A DNA stretch of 64,000 nt from Centroberyx gerrardi. Lineage: Eukaryota > Chordata > Actinopteri > Beryciformes > Berycidae. Shown here piece after piece: positions 1 through 12,038 of the stretch (position 1 is its first letter; each line of letters opens with the position of its first letter). Below the pieces are notes generated by a model, which worked only from the letters and a program-made list of their open reading frames with translations, had not been told where the DNA came from and did no database searches. The position numbers and the translations under genes are program-made. Location: contig NC_135998.1 of the NCBI RefSeq assembly GCF_048128805.1, positions 20,177,156 through 20,241,155 of the forward strand, given 5' to 3'.

Positions 1-159
1 AAAAGAGGTCCGCTTAAAAATTCTCCTTTTTAATATGATTTCATAAGTGTTACTACCCCGCCTCTACATACATGCTGTTTCAAAGATGCACATGGTATGA
101 ATAGGGTAGAATACAATATCAGTGATATTTTAATTTGTTTATTGGATGTTGATCTCCAG

Positions 160-3100
160 AAGGACTGTCTCAACTACATCCGCGTGCTCCAAGTCCTCGA
201 TGACAAGCGGCTGTATGTCTGTGGAACACATGCCTTTCAACCTCAGTGTGACTATCTGGTTAGTGAATGCTCAATCCTCTTGTTAACAGTGTTGAATATA
301 AGATGCAGTAGTCTTGATATAATTTAACTATGCAATGTGTTGTAGAATTACTTTAGCAAACCAGCTCAAGTACCTGCACCAGCATTTCAAATGTGTGTTT
401 GGGCTTACTGTAATTTTCACACAGCAACCTTTAATTTAACACCCTTGCCAATTGCCGAGCCTGTTTAATCTTGAATTTTTCTTCCAGTCTCTGTCTGACT
501 TTTCACTGGCGGGTCGGGCCGAGGATGGCAGGGGAAAGTGCTCCTTCGACCCCTCGCAAAGCTTCACTACCGTCATGGTTGGTGAGTTGAAGCCAGTTTC
601 ACTCAATCTCACAAAGAGCGTTTTTGGTCGACAGCCCTGCAGTTAAATGCATAATAATCCCCAATAATCATATTTTTTGGAGGGCGTTTAACAAAACACT
701 CAATTCTGGCATTTTTAAAAGCAGTGAAATGGCCGAGCTGGACAATAAATCGCTTTTTTGTTTTATTCCCTGTTTTTCTGTCAGACGGCGAGCTGTACTC
801 GGGGACAGCTTATAACTTCTTAGGCAGTGAACCAATTATTTCCAGATATTCTCCATCCCAGTCTCTGCTGAGGACTGAGTACTCCACATCATGGCTCAAT
901 GGTGAGTTGGCACAATATATGTTAAATGAGTGTCAGATCAAATGATGGATGTCGTGAGGAGAGGGAAATATTTTCCATTTTTCATGAATAACAATGGATA
1001 ATGAGTGTGCAAATAAACTGTACATTTTCCTTTCCTTGCATTTAATGGCCTTTTGGCAGATAATCTGACTGCACCAGCACTGGCAAGTGTGTTTGACTGT
1101 TTCCAACAGTTGAGAAGAAGTCTCTAAAGTTTTCTACAAAAATATGATGTATAATATTCTGCATCCTTAGGACCAGGAGCACAGTGAAGCATCCCACATA
1201 TAATAGCAGATCAGTTTTCTTAGGCTGCCTTTTCACCAATGCCAATTAGAACACCATATAGTATTTTACCAATACTCCCATCTCTCTCTCTGCAGAGCCC
1301 AGTTTTGTTTTTGCCGACGTGATCAGGGAGGGGAGAAACAGAGCAGATGGTGAGGACGACAAAATCTACTACTTCTTCACTGAGGTGTCGGTGGAGTATG
1401 AGTTCTTTGGCAAGCTGCTCATCCCCAGGGTGGCGCGCGTCTGTAAGGTCAGCACACGTCATGCACCATCTGCACATACCCGCTGCATCCCCCCGTAGCA
1501 CTTTGTCTCTTCCCCCTGCTGTGTGTGTGTGTGTGTGTGTCTTTCTCTGTGTGCATCCCTCTCTTTCTCTCCCTCCATCTTGATGTATCTCTTTCTGCCT
1601 CTATCCATCAAGAGCTGTCTTGGACTTGATGCCCTTATGTCTCTCTCCTGTTCTCTCTCTCTCATATCATGGAGCCATCAAATCAACCCCAGCTGTTCTT
1701 TTTATTTTATTATCGCTGACTGTACTTCACAGCTAATGTATAATAACAACCCTATAATAACAACCCTGCGCACACACACCAGCCATTCTCTCTTCCTCTT
1801 CTCATGTCTATTTTGTCTTCAGCTTCTTTCCTCTGCCTCTGCTGCTCTCTCCCCACGCTGATAAATGTGTCGGTGTTTTTCAAACTCTTCCGTATCCCTC
1901 TGCAGGGCGACCTGGGGGGGCAGCGGACTCTGCAGAAGAAATGGACGTCCTTCCTGAAGGCCAAGCTGGTGTGCTCCATGCCTGAACTCAACTTTGTTTT
2001 CAACGTGGTGCATGACGTCTTCATCCTGAAGGCGGCGGACTGGAGGGAGACTGTCATCTACGGGGTCTTCACCTCCCAGTGGTCAGTGGTTAGAAGATCC
2101 TGAGCAGGGGAACAGTTGGGGCATGGGTCAGGGAAGGAAAAAGTCAGGGAAAAGCATTATGAAATGGGATGTTGCGGTATAATATAGGCCCTTAAATGCA
2201 CTTTGGAAATTTAATTTTGCCTCCAAATGCATAGTGCATACACCAGAACTGTCTTTCCACAGTTCACACACACACTGCAGCCACAGTAATGATCATGATA
2301 CCCATCGCAAGAAGGGTCAGTTTGACTTATTGCTCTTTTTTTCCTCCTCTTTCCCTCCTGCTCTCTCTCTCTCTCTCTGTTCCCTCTCCATCGTCCTCGT
2401 CGCCCCCCAGGGGTAATGTGGGTCTGTCGGCGGTCTGTGCCTACAACATGACCACGGTGGAGGAGGTATTTTCTAAGGGCAAGTACATGCAGAAGGCCAC
2501 AGTGGAGCAGTCCCACACCAAGTGGGTCCGGTACAATGGCATGACTCCCTCCCCTCGTCCCGGAGCAGTAAGGACCTTAAACATATGACAACTTGATTGA
2601 TAAAGACTGAACTCTATTTTGTCTACACCATGGTGCAGATCTTCGCCATAATCCAGGGCTAAGAATTACTTTGTGTTGGATTTATTTAGGCTTAGTCTGA
2701 AGATTGTTCCACATTTTGCCACTCTCTTCTAGAAAAAATAATCTATCAATTAGTGACCTAATGTGACCTAATCGTACCTCCTCTCAACACATTGTACTCT
2801 TTAATAGGTGAAAGAACGCATCTTTCTCACTTAAATATCTTATTTCACATGCAGTGAATGTGAATGCACATGACAGTAAAATCTACGGTCTCCTTCACGA
2901 CTGACCCATCTCCTGTTTTCCCCCCCAGTGCATTAACAACCTCAACCGGCAGCAGAACATCAGCAGCTCGCTCCACCTGCCAGACAAGACCCTGCAGTTT
3001 GTCAAGGACCACCCCCTGCTGGAGGACCCCGTCCTGCCCATTGGCAACGGGCCTCGCCTCATTACCAAGGACGTCAACTACACCCAGATTGTTGTGGAGA

Positions 3101-5790
3101 GGGTGCGTGCGCTCGATAGGAACATCTACGACGTCATCTTCACCGGAACAGGTGAGTGGAATACCGCAGGGTCCTGTGTTGGTTGCTATGGCGTTTTTAT
3201 TGGGGTTGAAAGTGTTTGTAGCAAAAAGTTGCCCAAATAATGTCGGATTATTGTAAAGAGGAGATGAGCACGCAGTTTAGATTTCTCATGCATCCATTAA
3301 CAGTCAACACCTTTTAATACAAGTTTTCAATCTTTTTCCAAAACGGCTAAGTTATAACTTCTACCTTCGTTGACGTTTGACCATTTCCACCTTTAGATAA
3401 GGGAGTCCTGCACAAGTCGGTGGTGTATGAAGGAGAAGTCCATATTGTGGAGGAGATCCAGCTCCTGAAGACCTCTGAGCCCATCAAGAACCTATTGCTG
3501 TCCTCTCAGGTTAGTGACTTCACTGTAATGCTTCACTGAAAAGAGACACTATTGCACAGATGTTGGAAAATAATTTATTTTGCAATGGTGATTTCAGATT
3601 GGTGCCCACCTAATATGAATAACAACTGTCAGGCATTGTGTGAGTGCGTGTGTGTGTGAGTGCTTGTGTGTGTGTGTTATGCATGTGTGCAAAGCTGCAC
3701 GTGCTTAACATTGATATTTTGTGGCTTCCTAATATTCACTGTCGCAAAACTCCAGAGAGGAAGTTTCCGAGAAGAGGCAGCAAGTCTGTTCCCAAAGCAA
3801 AACCACCAGTTCCCCTGAACAAGGATCAGACTGCATTGTTTCTCTTCACATTAGCATGTGTGTGCGTGTCTAGAGTCTACAGTACAACTTTTGCAGACAG
3901 CATTTTTGCTGATTTTTGCAGCGTTTTGTGGAGTTGTATACCAAGTTTGCGTGTGAATCAGGGTGCATGTGTGTGACCTTAGAAGCCAGTAAAATGCTCT
4001 CTGAAGTGCTTGGTGAATTATGTTCCTAAATGTGTCTATATGTGAACCTTCGTAGGTGTTTGTGTGCATGTTTGTGCACTCCTTTGGTCCATTTATATAT
4101 GTTTTTGTGTGGGCATGTGTTTCCACAGACACGGTCGCTGTATGCTGGTTCAGACTCGGGTGTAGTCCAGTCACCCACAGCCTTCTGCGACAGGTATCTG
4201 TCCTGTGATGAATGTGTCCTGGCCCGAGACCCCTACTGCGCCTGGGACCCTCGCACTACTGCCTGTGTCAATATCTTTGATACCCCCAGCCAAAGACACA
4301 GGTAACTCACCATCGCCCTTGATCTGCATCTTTCAGTCTCTCTTTCTCTGCATACTTCTCTCACACATTACAGCCTTGATTAACAAGAGCAAAACCAACG
4401 TTAAGAGACACTTCAAAATCAGCTAAATCCACTCCATCCTGTTGAGCCTGTTTTACTGTCTGAGACGAGAAGTTGCTGCATCTCGGAGCCTGTGTGCATT
4501 TTAGACACTGTTGAACATAATCCTTGTTTACTTTTTCAGGAGTCTAATCCAGAGCCTGAATGGTGATGCAGACAAGTGTCCTTCAGGTAGGGTGCAACAT
4601 GTGGCAGGCCATGCTGCCTGATAGACTTTTAGCTTTTTAGCACAGACACCGAAAGAGTAAAGACAGGGCAATATCAGTGCTGACTAAAGCGTCCTAACTA
4701 GACTTCTGACTAGACCAGATGAAGGCTACCCAAAAGTCTCATTATGTTTTTTTTTCTTTCCTTCCTTGTAGTGCCAGGTCTGTCTCTGCAGGACTACCAG
4801 CGTGTGACAGTGAAACCAGGGAGCTCCGCTGAGCTGCCGTGCCTGGTACACTCCAACCTAGCCCAGGTGATGTGGAAAGCCAACGGCTCGGCGCTCACTG
4901 AGGCCTCTCGCTTCCACCTCATCGCCGAAACCGGCCTCCTTATTTACAGCGTGGCACCGGAGGACCAGGGTCACTACGAGTGCTGGTCGCTGGAATGGGC
5001 CCCTGCTGCCGGGAAGAACTTCAGCCGCCTCCTGGCTGGCTACTTCCTGACTCTGGACCTCCCACCCAGACCGCCGTACCAGGCAGGCCACAAGACCACC
5101 ACCCTCCGCTCCGGTCTGGGCAACCAGGAGACGTCGGGCACCCAGGCCTCTGAAGGTAATGGTAAGACAGGCAGACCTCCACTAACTTCGGCCCCTGCCC
5201 CTCCCAGCTCCACAGCCACAGTCCTCTTCACCTCCCCACCCCAAACTGACTCATCACTAACCCCACCCCCCAGCAGCACCGTCAGGTTCCAGCAGCACCT
5301 TCCCCCAAGCTCCAACCCCCCCCGGCCGGAGACCCAGGACCCGGCAGCTGAATATCTGCAGCACAACAACAGCACAGCCCTCCTCTTCCTCTTCCTCCTG
5401 TTCTTCCTCCTCTTCCTGGCCGCACTTGCCTACAACTGCTACATGCAGTACCTCCCGGCACCCTGCCTGCGGCTGCGGGCCGCTCTCCTGGGCACTCACA
5501 AGAACCCCATTCAGCCCGAGTACCGGGCCTGCGAGGCGGGCCTAATGGAGCCGCCTGTGACAGAGAAACTGGACCTGACGGAGCACCCGACCCAGAATGG
5601 CAGCCAAATCACCCAAACTCAGCTCCGGGCGCTCCGTGACACCGGCTACGAGACAGAGCCAGAGTGCGGCAATGGCAGGATCCCCTCTCACGGCTTCGGG
5701 GAGGACAGCCCATCCCAGGAGAAACCCTTTGATGTGGACTGTGAATCTCAGCCCATCGAGTTCGCAGATGCAGACGAACCTTACTGCTAG
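160..5790 (+). CDS. sema4d: Semaphorin-4D, transmembrane form (5' part outside window)
   Basis: Class 4 semaphorin: a membrane ligand for plexin-B family receptors in axon guidance and immune signalling (family knowledge). Coding exons read as 160-258, 488-581, 785-901, 1296-1447, 1906-2081, 2411-2567, 2929-3151, 3397-3509, 4129-4301, 4540-4586 and 4772-5790. All have AG/GT borders and matching phases, giving 789 visible residues. The Sema domain covers residues 1 to about 395 ([24 protein letters not shown]), followed by a Cys-rich PSI module ([11 protein letters not shown]) at about 396-445. One Ig domain has Cys474, Trp485 and Cys521. A stalk follows, then a Leu/Phe-rich membrane segment at about 652-674 and a cytoplasmic tail. 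The tail motif KPFDVDCE resembles the end of mammalian SEMA4D as I remember it, and the neighbours shc3 and s1pr3 agree. The signal peptide and first Sema exons are upstream of the window. Introns are short for a vertebrate gene. Confidence 0.93.
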
Positions 5791-6557
5791 CTAGAAGCCT
5801 CAGTTTTACTCTTGTTTCCTTTAGCATAGAAACTATTTATAGGGGGTCATACTCTCTTGCTGCCTCTTCCATTGATGTACAAGCCTAAGTGGCATCCTGT
5901 ACATAAAAGTATGTTCTATGTACAATGGCAGGTGAAGCTAAATTATTAGGCATCCCACTTGCCTCCAGAGATTTAACTCCTCCTCTGTCTGATGAAATCA
6001 AGGGCCTACAACGATCAAGCCTAAACTGTATTCATGGAAGCTGTAACCCTCTAGGCGTAGTCCAGCAAGAAAAGCTATTTCTTAAATTCCAAATTGGAAA
6101 CATTATTTACCAAATTGGTAAGTTACCTTGATGTTTTCCAAATTGGAGTCTTGTTACTTTTTTGTACAGCGTGGGTGGAAAATAGTCTCTTGAAGCTTTT
6201 GTATTTTCTTTTTTTTTTGTTTTATTTTGTTTTGGGGTTGTTTTTTTTCGAAGCAATGCAGGCTATTGGACATGGGTAACTGCTTCAACGTTCTAGTCTG
6301 TTATTTCTCAGGGAAGGTTTGCTCGGTACGCTGTCGTCTACTACCTAGCTTTGTCGTACGATGTTGCCGCCTCCAGCACATGGCGTGTGGGCCGCTATCT
6401 CACAGAGCGGGGTGGCAACAGAGGGTAAAAAGAACAGAAAAAGACAAAACAGTGGCCCGGTGATGGCTTGCGTAATGGAAAAAATGCTGGAAAAAATTCA
6501 TACCACTGTCTAGTGCAGAGTGGTCTGGAGTGACACACTGTTGTGTTTCTATATTAT

Positions 6558-7900
6558 TAGGGCCCGAGCACCGACCGGTGCGAAGCCCTATTGTATTTCA
6601 AGGAATTATTATTATTATTATTCTCTCCAGTGAATCGCATTTTTGAGGGGCTAAAGCTGCTCGAAAGCTCACCAAACTTTGCACATGCCTCACAAGTGCT
6701 GAAAAATTTAATATTTTATGGGTCTTGCGCATGGGTGTGGCAAAATGGCTCAATAACGCCCCCTACAAAATTTCAACTAAATACCCCTCGCCGTACGTTT
6801 CACCTACATGTACCAAATTTTGTAGGCACATGTATCATGTCCAGACTTAAAAAAAAGGTCAATGGGTGCCATGACCTAAACCCAACAGGAAGTCAGCCAT
6901 TTTGCATTTATTGTGGCATTTTTGGCCATTTACAGGGGTCATACTTTAACGAACTCCTCCTAGGAGGTTAATCGGATCAACCTCAAACTTGCTCAGCATA
7001 TATAACAGACCTTGACGATTAAAAGTTATGATAAGCTTGAGTTTTCGTCCAACGGCGTGGTCGTGGCGAGGCGTTGAATTTCCATGTTTCGCCACGAAAC
7101 AGGAAGTGCTATGTAACTCGACTGTACATGGTCAAATCTGCCCCAAACTTCACATGTTTGCTAAGTGTCATGGCCTCAAGACATCGACATGGCAATATTC
7201 AGTTATAGTCATAGCGCCACCTACTGGCAAAACAAGAAGTGGTTTGTAACTCCACTGTACATGGTCAAATCTGCCCCAAACTTCACATGTTTGATGAGAG
7301 TCCCGGCCTGAAGACATCTACATGCCAATATTCAGTTATAGTCATAGCGCCACCTACTGCCAACACAGGAAGTGGTTTGTAAGTCGGCTGTACGTGGTCA
7401 CATCTGCCCCAAACTTCACATGTTTGATAAGTGTCCCGGCCTGAGCACATCTACAGGCCAATATTCCGTTACAGTCATAGCACCACCTACTGGCAACACA
7501 GGAAGTGGTTTGGAACTCGGCTGTACATGGTCACATCTGCCCCAAACTTCACATGTTTGATGAGTGTCCCAGCCTGAACACATCCACAGGCCAATATTCA
7601 GTTATAGTCATAGCGCCACCTACTGGCAACACAGGAAGTGGTTTGTAACTCCACTGTACATGGTCAAATCTGCACCAAACTTCACATGTTTGATGAGAGT
7701 CCCGGCTGAAGACATCGACATGCCAATATTCAGTTATAGTCATAGCGCCACCTACTGGCAACACAGGAAATGACACGTTATATACTGAAAATTCTGAGCC
7801 GCGTCGACAGGTCAGTGTCCAGTAACGATGCCGCGGCTGCGGCACACCCCGACATGCGCGAAGTGCGAGGGCCCGATCATCGCTGCTTGCAGCTTTAATT
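6558..7900. repeat. Interspersed repeat with GGGCCCGA boxes at both ends
   Basis: It begins with GGGCCCGAGCACCGACCGG at 6560 and closes with GAGGGCCCGATCATCGCTG and a GCAGCTTTAATTATT tail near 7867-7903. Both ends carry the direct word AGGGCCCGA, and ATTATT lies outside both ends, possibly a target duplication. The middle holds AT-rich single-copy DNA and then the 133-bp tandem array. No transposase frame is visible. I recall closely similar sequences as very common in teleost genomes, but cannot name the family. Confidence 0.7.
7101..7770. repeat. Tandem array, five copies of a 133-bp unit
   Basis: The word CACATGTTTG recurs at 7151, 7284, 7417, 7550 and 7683, exactly 133 bases apart each time. 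Each unit carries the words CTGTACATGGTC (one copy CTGTACGTGGTC), AATATTC, AGCGCCACCTACTG (one copy AGCACCACCTACTG) and CACAGGAAGTGG, with a few substitutions. The fifth copy has a one-base deletion. The array sits inside the GGGCCCGA-bounded element. Confidence 0.95.
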
Positions 7901-8410
7901 ATTTTTTTTTTTTTTTTGCCCTGTGAAGTCTGCATTCCTATTGATACAAGGTCAACTCTGCCCGGGGTCACGACCCTGTGCCATATTAACCTCTACTAGT
8001 CATCTTCTCTTACATGGTCTGTTAATAACCATAAATATGTACAGTATGACATGATGCTTGATAAAATAACATCAATTGTTCTTTTCCTCAAACATGAGCC
8101 CTGGAAACAATCTGAAGTTATTTTATTCTTTTTTTTTAAATTTTCTTTAATTAAGCTTTAAGTTTTAGAATATTTTCAGAGAATTCTTATTTAAGATCAG
8201 TCACATCTGTGGTAATATTATCATTTTCTTCATAGGATAAGTAGTTGCGATCTTCCTTGTTTCCGTTGATATGGATTTATTGCCTCTGATTTGGTTTTTC
8301 GATCCTAGCCTTTCTTTTATTATTCTCCCTTCTGTCTGTTTTGCATGTCACCCTTAGTGTGGCTGTCTTCCTCAATGCTCTCTCTTTTTCCATCACTCCC
8401 TCCCTCACAG

Positions 8411-8653
8411 CCTCCTCTCCTGTCGACACTTCATCTTCCCTGTCCTCCTCTGGAAGTAGCACTCCCTCTGTCCTCCCTTCCTCCTCCTCCTCCTCCTCCT
8501 CTTCCTCTTCTTCCACTGCCACCTCCTCCTCCACCAAGCCCTATGGTGTGGAGGGCCAGGAGGCAGAGGTGAGACTGTTGCCTCCCCTGTTGAAGGACCA
8601 GGCCTGGGGGGTTCATGCCCAGGAGGCCTTCCTGCTCTTCTGTCTGGCCTTGG
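8411..8653 (+). CDS. sema4d: sema4d alternative exon A: Ser-rich linker and start of second Ig domain
   Basis: A polypyrimidine tract and CAG precede the exon, and it ends at GTGAGT. Entry is phase 1, matching a donor inside the last transmembrane-form exon after 5155 (GTAATG) or after 5161 (GTAAGA); both leave one base. The exon encodes a linker with a long serine run from a TCC microsatellite, then KPYGVEGQEAEV and LLPPLLKDQAWGVHAQEAF followed by LLFCLALG, which looks like the A and B strands of an Ig domain with its first cysteine. It exits in phase 1 into the exon at 10007. If it is not spliced, the frame continues for a few residues to a stop at 8668-8670, giving a shorter terminal-exon form. 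The encoded protein lacks the downstream membrane segment. Confidence 0.72.
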
Positions 8654-8700
8654 GTGAGTGGTGCCTGTGACACTGACGCAGCTCTCGCCCCTCGACCCGA

Positions 8701-8724
8701 CCCCCCCCCCCCCCCCCCCCCCCC
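8701..8724. repeat. Poly-C run
   Basis: About 24 consecutive cytosines just downstream of the alternative exon A donor, followed by CTCAGG. Such runs are error-prone in sequencing, so the length may be inexact. Confidence 0.8.
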
Positions 8725-8895
8725 TCAGGAACTCTTGCTCTTGTTTGGAACTCTCTCTCTCTTTCGTCCCTCTTTGTTTTCTCTCTCTACCATATTTTTC
8801 TCTCATTCTCTCTCTTTCCTGCACGTCGCATGTCAACATTTCCCCCACATCTCCCTACCCGCCGACCGGCCTGTCTGCATCACCTAACCTGGAGT

Positions 8896-8926
<31 letters not shown>

Positions 8927-9430
8927 CGTGTGGATTTGCTCAGAACAAGCTTGCCCTTTTGCTGTGAGGTGTCTGACCTGTGGGGATTTGTTCATCTCCG
9001 TTGTAGGCCTAGTGAGACTTTACCTATACAAGGGGCAAAACTGAGTAAATGTTAAAGGAGACAAAGCTGGGATTCCTTTACTGAACTGGTTGATTCTCTC
9101 ACAGGTCTCAATTCCATCTTAACGAAAGATGCATTTTTGTGTTTGTTAATGTGTATACCTGGAAGGTCTGACCTGAAACCTGTAATATTCATACGTGGAT
9201 ACTTCTCATCCAGAGTGGTGAGACTGGTGTCTCTCCTCAGAACAAAAGAACTCTTTTGCAGAACTATAGTAGGCTCACCGTGTTACATCTGGTTTCAATA
9301 CTTCATCTGGAACGTTTCTGTGCCTGTAAACAAGTGTAAATATATTTGTATATATGGAAAAAATACTTTTGAAGATGTACATAAATTCTCAGACATTTTG
9401 GGGCTATTGCTATTGTTGGTAGGGAGGCTA

Positions 9431-9436
9431 AATAAA
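9431..9436 (+). terminator. Polyadenylation signal AATAAA (short alternative sema4d 3' end)
   Basis: AATAAA follows a UTR-like stretch with TGTAAATATATTTGTATATA. Downstream is T/G-rich sequence. It would serve a transcript that reads through exon A (stop at 8668-8670) or a very long transmembrane-form UTR. Position and composition only. Confidence 0.5.
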
Positions 9437-10006
9437 TCTTGATTTCAAATGTTTTCAACACTGGCTTGTTTATTCAGTTTTTGACTTATGCCATCACATA
9501 TATTTTAATCACTGTTGTATTGCTAATGAGGATAATGTCATATAGCACAAACAGAAACTACTAAATGTGGTTAAAGTAAGTTTGGTCTTAAAATGGGAAA
9601 ATTAGGATCCTGTTGCATTGAAAAGCAACAGCAAAATTGTTGAAAATATGCAAATTTGATTAAATATCAAGTCTGATTTTTTTAGCTTCAAAGTAAAATT
9701 GCTTATGAGTCAATGAGTCTGGCTTCATCAATAAGGTCACTGTTACCGTTAACCTGTCAGAGTGCAGTGGGCATGGGAGCAGAGAGGCTCTATGAAGGAG
9801 AGGAGTCGGTACTCAAACAACGTTATACATGACACACTAGATATATAATCAATCAAACCTCTAGATCTATTTGTTGAAACCGAACACCGCGAAGGGACCT
9901 ACCGAAGGCAAGTATTCCAGTTTCATGTCGGTCCGTGTGGAGTGTCGGTGTCTTGGCGGGTTCTTGACCATCCGGGGTCAACATGAAGTCCACTTCTGTC
10001 CCTCAG

Positions 10007-10219
10007 GTCCTAGTGACGTCCACATTCACTGGCTAATGAATGGACACAGTCTGGACACCCCCATAATGGAGTACCGCCTCCCACTGGGCCAGGGGGAGGT
10101 GCTAGTGAGCAGCTGGCTCAAAGAGGGGCCACTGATCAAGGACGCCCGTTACAACTGTATCGCCGAGGCCAGCACAGGGAACGACGTGTCTGAGGTTGAC
10201 CTCCGCCTCACTATTGGAG
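10007..10219 (+). CDS. sema4d: sema4d alternative exon B: core of second Ig domain
   Basis: The acceptor is CCCTCAG and the donor GTATGA. Entry and exit phase 1 fit exons A and C. It encodes GPSDVHIHWLMNG, MEYRLPL, VLVSSWLKEGPL and DARYNCIAEASTGND. This gives the Ig C-strand tryptophan and the Y-x-C of strand F, which pairs with the cysteine in exon A. The sequence is clearly protein-like, with no stop in frame and conserved Ig spacing. No membrane segment follows. Assignment to sema4d rests on phase, order, strand and the absence of any other gene start nearby. A separate Ig gene is the alternative, but no signal peptide or start exon is seen. Confidence 0.75.
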
Positions 10220-10529
10220 GTATGAGGAGCAAGTGCTAACACATGGTTGTTAAGTATGACATTAAAATATGTTCAGTGTGCAGAGAATTGCTGATCTAAG
10301 ATTAGTTTGCTCTCTTTTTTTCCATGTGATACAAATTAAGGAATAGCAAAACCTATTATAATCACCAAACAATGTCTGATGTTTTGTTATAGTAATAAAT
10401 GTAGAGTAGCAGGGGATTAATGTTAAGCCTTAGGCCTGGTTATCAGCAATGCCATGCCTATTATTATTTTTTGTTGTTGTTGTTGTTGTTGGTTAGTTTA
10501 TATCCATAAAACATGTTGTTACTTGACAG

Positions 10530-10621
10530 ATGAGGAGAGTATTCCATCCAGAGATTTGAGCCAGTGGAGAGGTGCGCTCACAGAGCACGAGCAACTGCTA
10601 AAAAAATGGGAGAAGGCCTGG
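10530..10621 (+). CDS. sema4d: sema4d alternative exon C: short charged helical tail
   Basis: Acceptor GACAG, donor GTAGGT. Entry is phase 1, making an Asp with the last base of exon B; exit is phase 0. It encodes a charged stretch including DLSQWRGALTEHEQLLKKW and ending EKAW, which looks like an amphipathic helix or short coiled coil after the Ig domain. There are no stops in frame. It is only recognisable because its phases fit the exons on both sides. Confidence 0.65.
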
Positions 10622-12038
10622 GTAGGTCTACAAACTGCTCTGACTGGGTTGTTTCTGATTGCATTAAAGTCACAAGTTGCTGTGCATCTGATTTAAAAGT
10701 CGCCTGGGTCATGCTAACACCTTGTGTGCCAGTTTTAATGTGCTCTGCATGTTTGAACACTCTGCTCCAGTTTGTTTTTCTACTCGCTCAGAGAACTGGA
10801 GAGGTGCAAAGTCCAGATGCATTGGACCAATGGCAAAGAACCAGGAACTCAAAGCCAAACCTGGTTCACTGATATTCCAACAAAATAAATGATCATTCTT
10901 CTGTTCCGCATTTTTTCTTGATTCTACAGTTTGAATAATGACTTTACAAACACTGATCCAGATTGTCACAGTGTTTGGGAGTAGTTAACATTTAGCAATT
11001 TTTTCAGTTAACTTATTTTACATGCATTTTAACTAACACATATTCTATTAACTACATTTAGCCAATTACATATCATAGTCAACTAATTACATTGAACTAC
11101 ATTTTCCATGAAAAGATTCCTCCAAGAATGCAAGATTAATATGTGACATTATTTTTAATGTATTGCTCATAAATATTAGAATGAAATCTGTGCATCTATC
11201 AATCTATCTTTCTACTCTATTTTTGCTATGCACGACTCCTACATAATGTAATTCATTAACTCTCATTCTTCCATTTAGGTTAGGGTTTTTAGATTGGACA
11301 TTATGTGCCGTTTTGTTTCAAGGCAGTGTCCGTCATATTGACATTTGGGCTGTTGCATAATTGTCAAGGCCAAACTGTAGGCTACTCATTTGTACACCTG
11401 AACACAACGCTGAGATAAAGAGGGAAGTCCGAGCTGAATTCTCTTTCACCAAATTAAAACATCCACCAGCTGAAATGCAAAAAAAAAAAAAAGATTTGCA
11501 GGTGATGAGAATAAAAATAGAAGAAAAGTAAGCACTATAAAATTATAATTATCTCATAATTGATCTTGATTCATCTGCACCTATGAGATGAACTGGTGAT
11601 CTGGACCTTTAGCAACACAAGTTCATCTTCCTTGAATCGGGTCCACAGTATAAATAGGAGTTTCAGGACTTGGATATAATTTTTCATAATTTAGTTTGGA
11701 TGTAGATGTACTTCTTTCTTTAAGAAGTGTTAGTTTGACAAAAAAAATATTTAACTTCCTTCATTTTGAAGTAGTTAGTAAACTGTAAATATGTTTCAGA
11801 GTAGTTTCCACACTACTGAAAAACTGAACTGTTGAACCTCAACTTCTCATATCAGGTATTTCCAGCATTCTGTAGATTTGCCATTGCCGATTGCAAATAG
11901 CTTTTAGCTTTTAATGCAGCAACATATGAGATGGATCTCCAAATATTTGTTATATATATATATTTGATACTGAACAGAAACCTCCACTACTTGTACACAT
12001 TAAATAAAGAGTGAACAGATCTGTGTTTCCCTCCACAG

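Larger units (their letters stand above)
5791..8410 (+). other. sema4d 3' UTR and intron to the alternative exons
   Basis: No coding sequence is supported here. The first 750 bases or so after the stop look like 3' UTR (TGTACATAAAAGTATG, poly-T stretches). A mobile repeat with a 133-bp tandem array fills about 6558-7900. The remaining bases up to 8410 are AT-rich and end in a pyrimidine-rich acceptor tract. No canonical AATAAA close to the stop was seen, so the end of the transmembrane-form transcript is uncertain. Confidence 0.5.

Noticed and set aside
3644..3976. Open frame within the sema4d intron between 3509 and 4129
   Set aside because: It contains GTGTGT microsatellite text, has no suitable splice borders and would disrupt the conserved Sema sequence joining SSQ to TRSLYAG.
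7101..7770. Regular repeats considered as a CRISPR array
   Set aside because: The units are contiguous 133-bp tandem copies with no unique spacers, inside a fish genome.
8405..8848. Minus-strand 147-codon frame
   Set aside because: It arises from the TCC repeat and the poly-C run read backwards; the text is Arg/Gly/Glu-rich low complexity.
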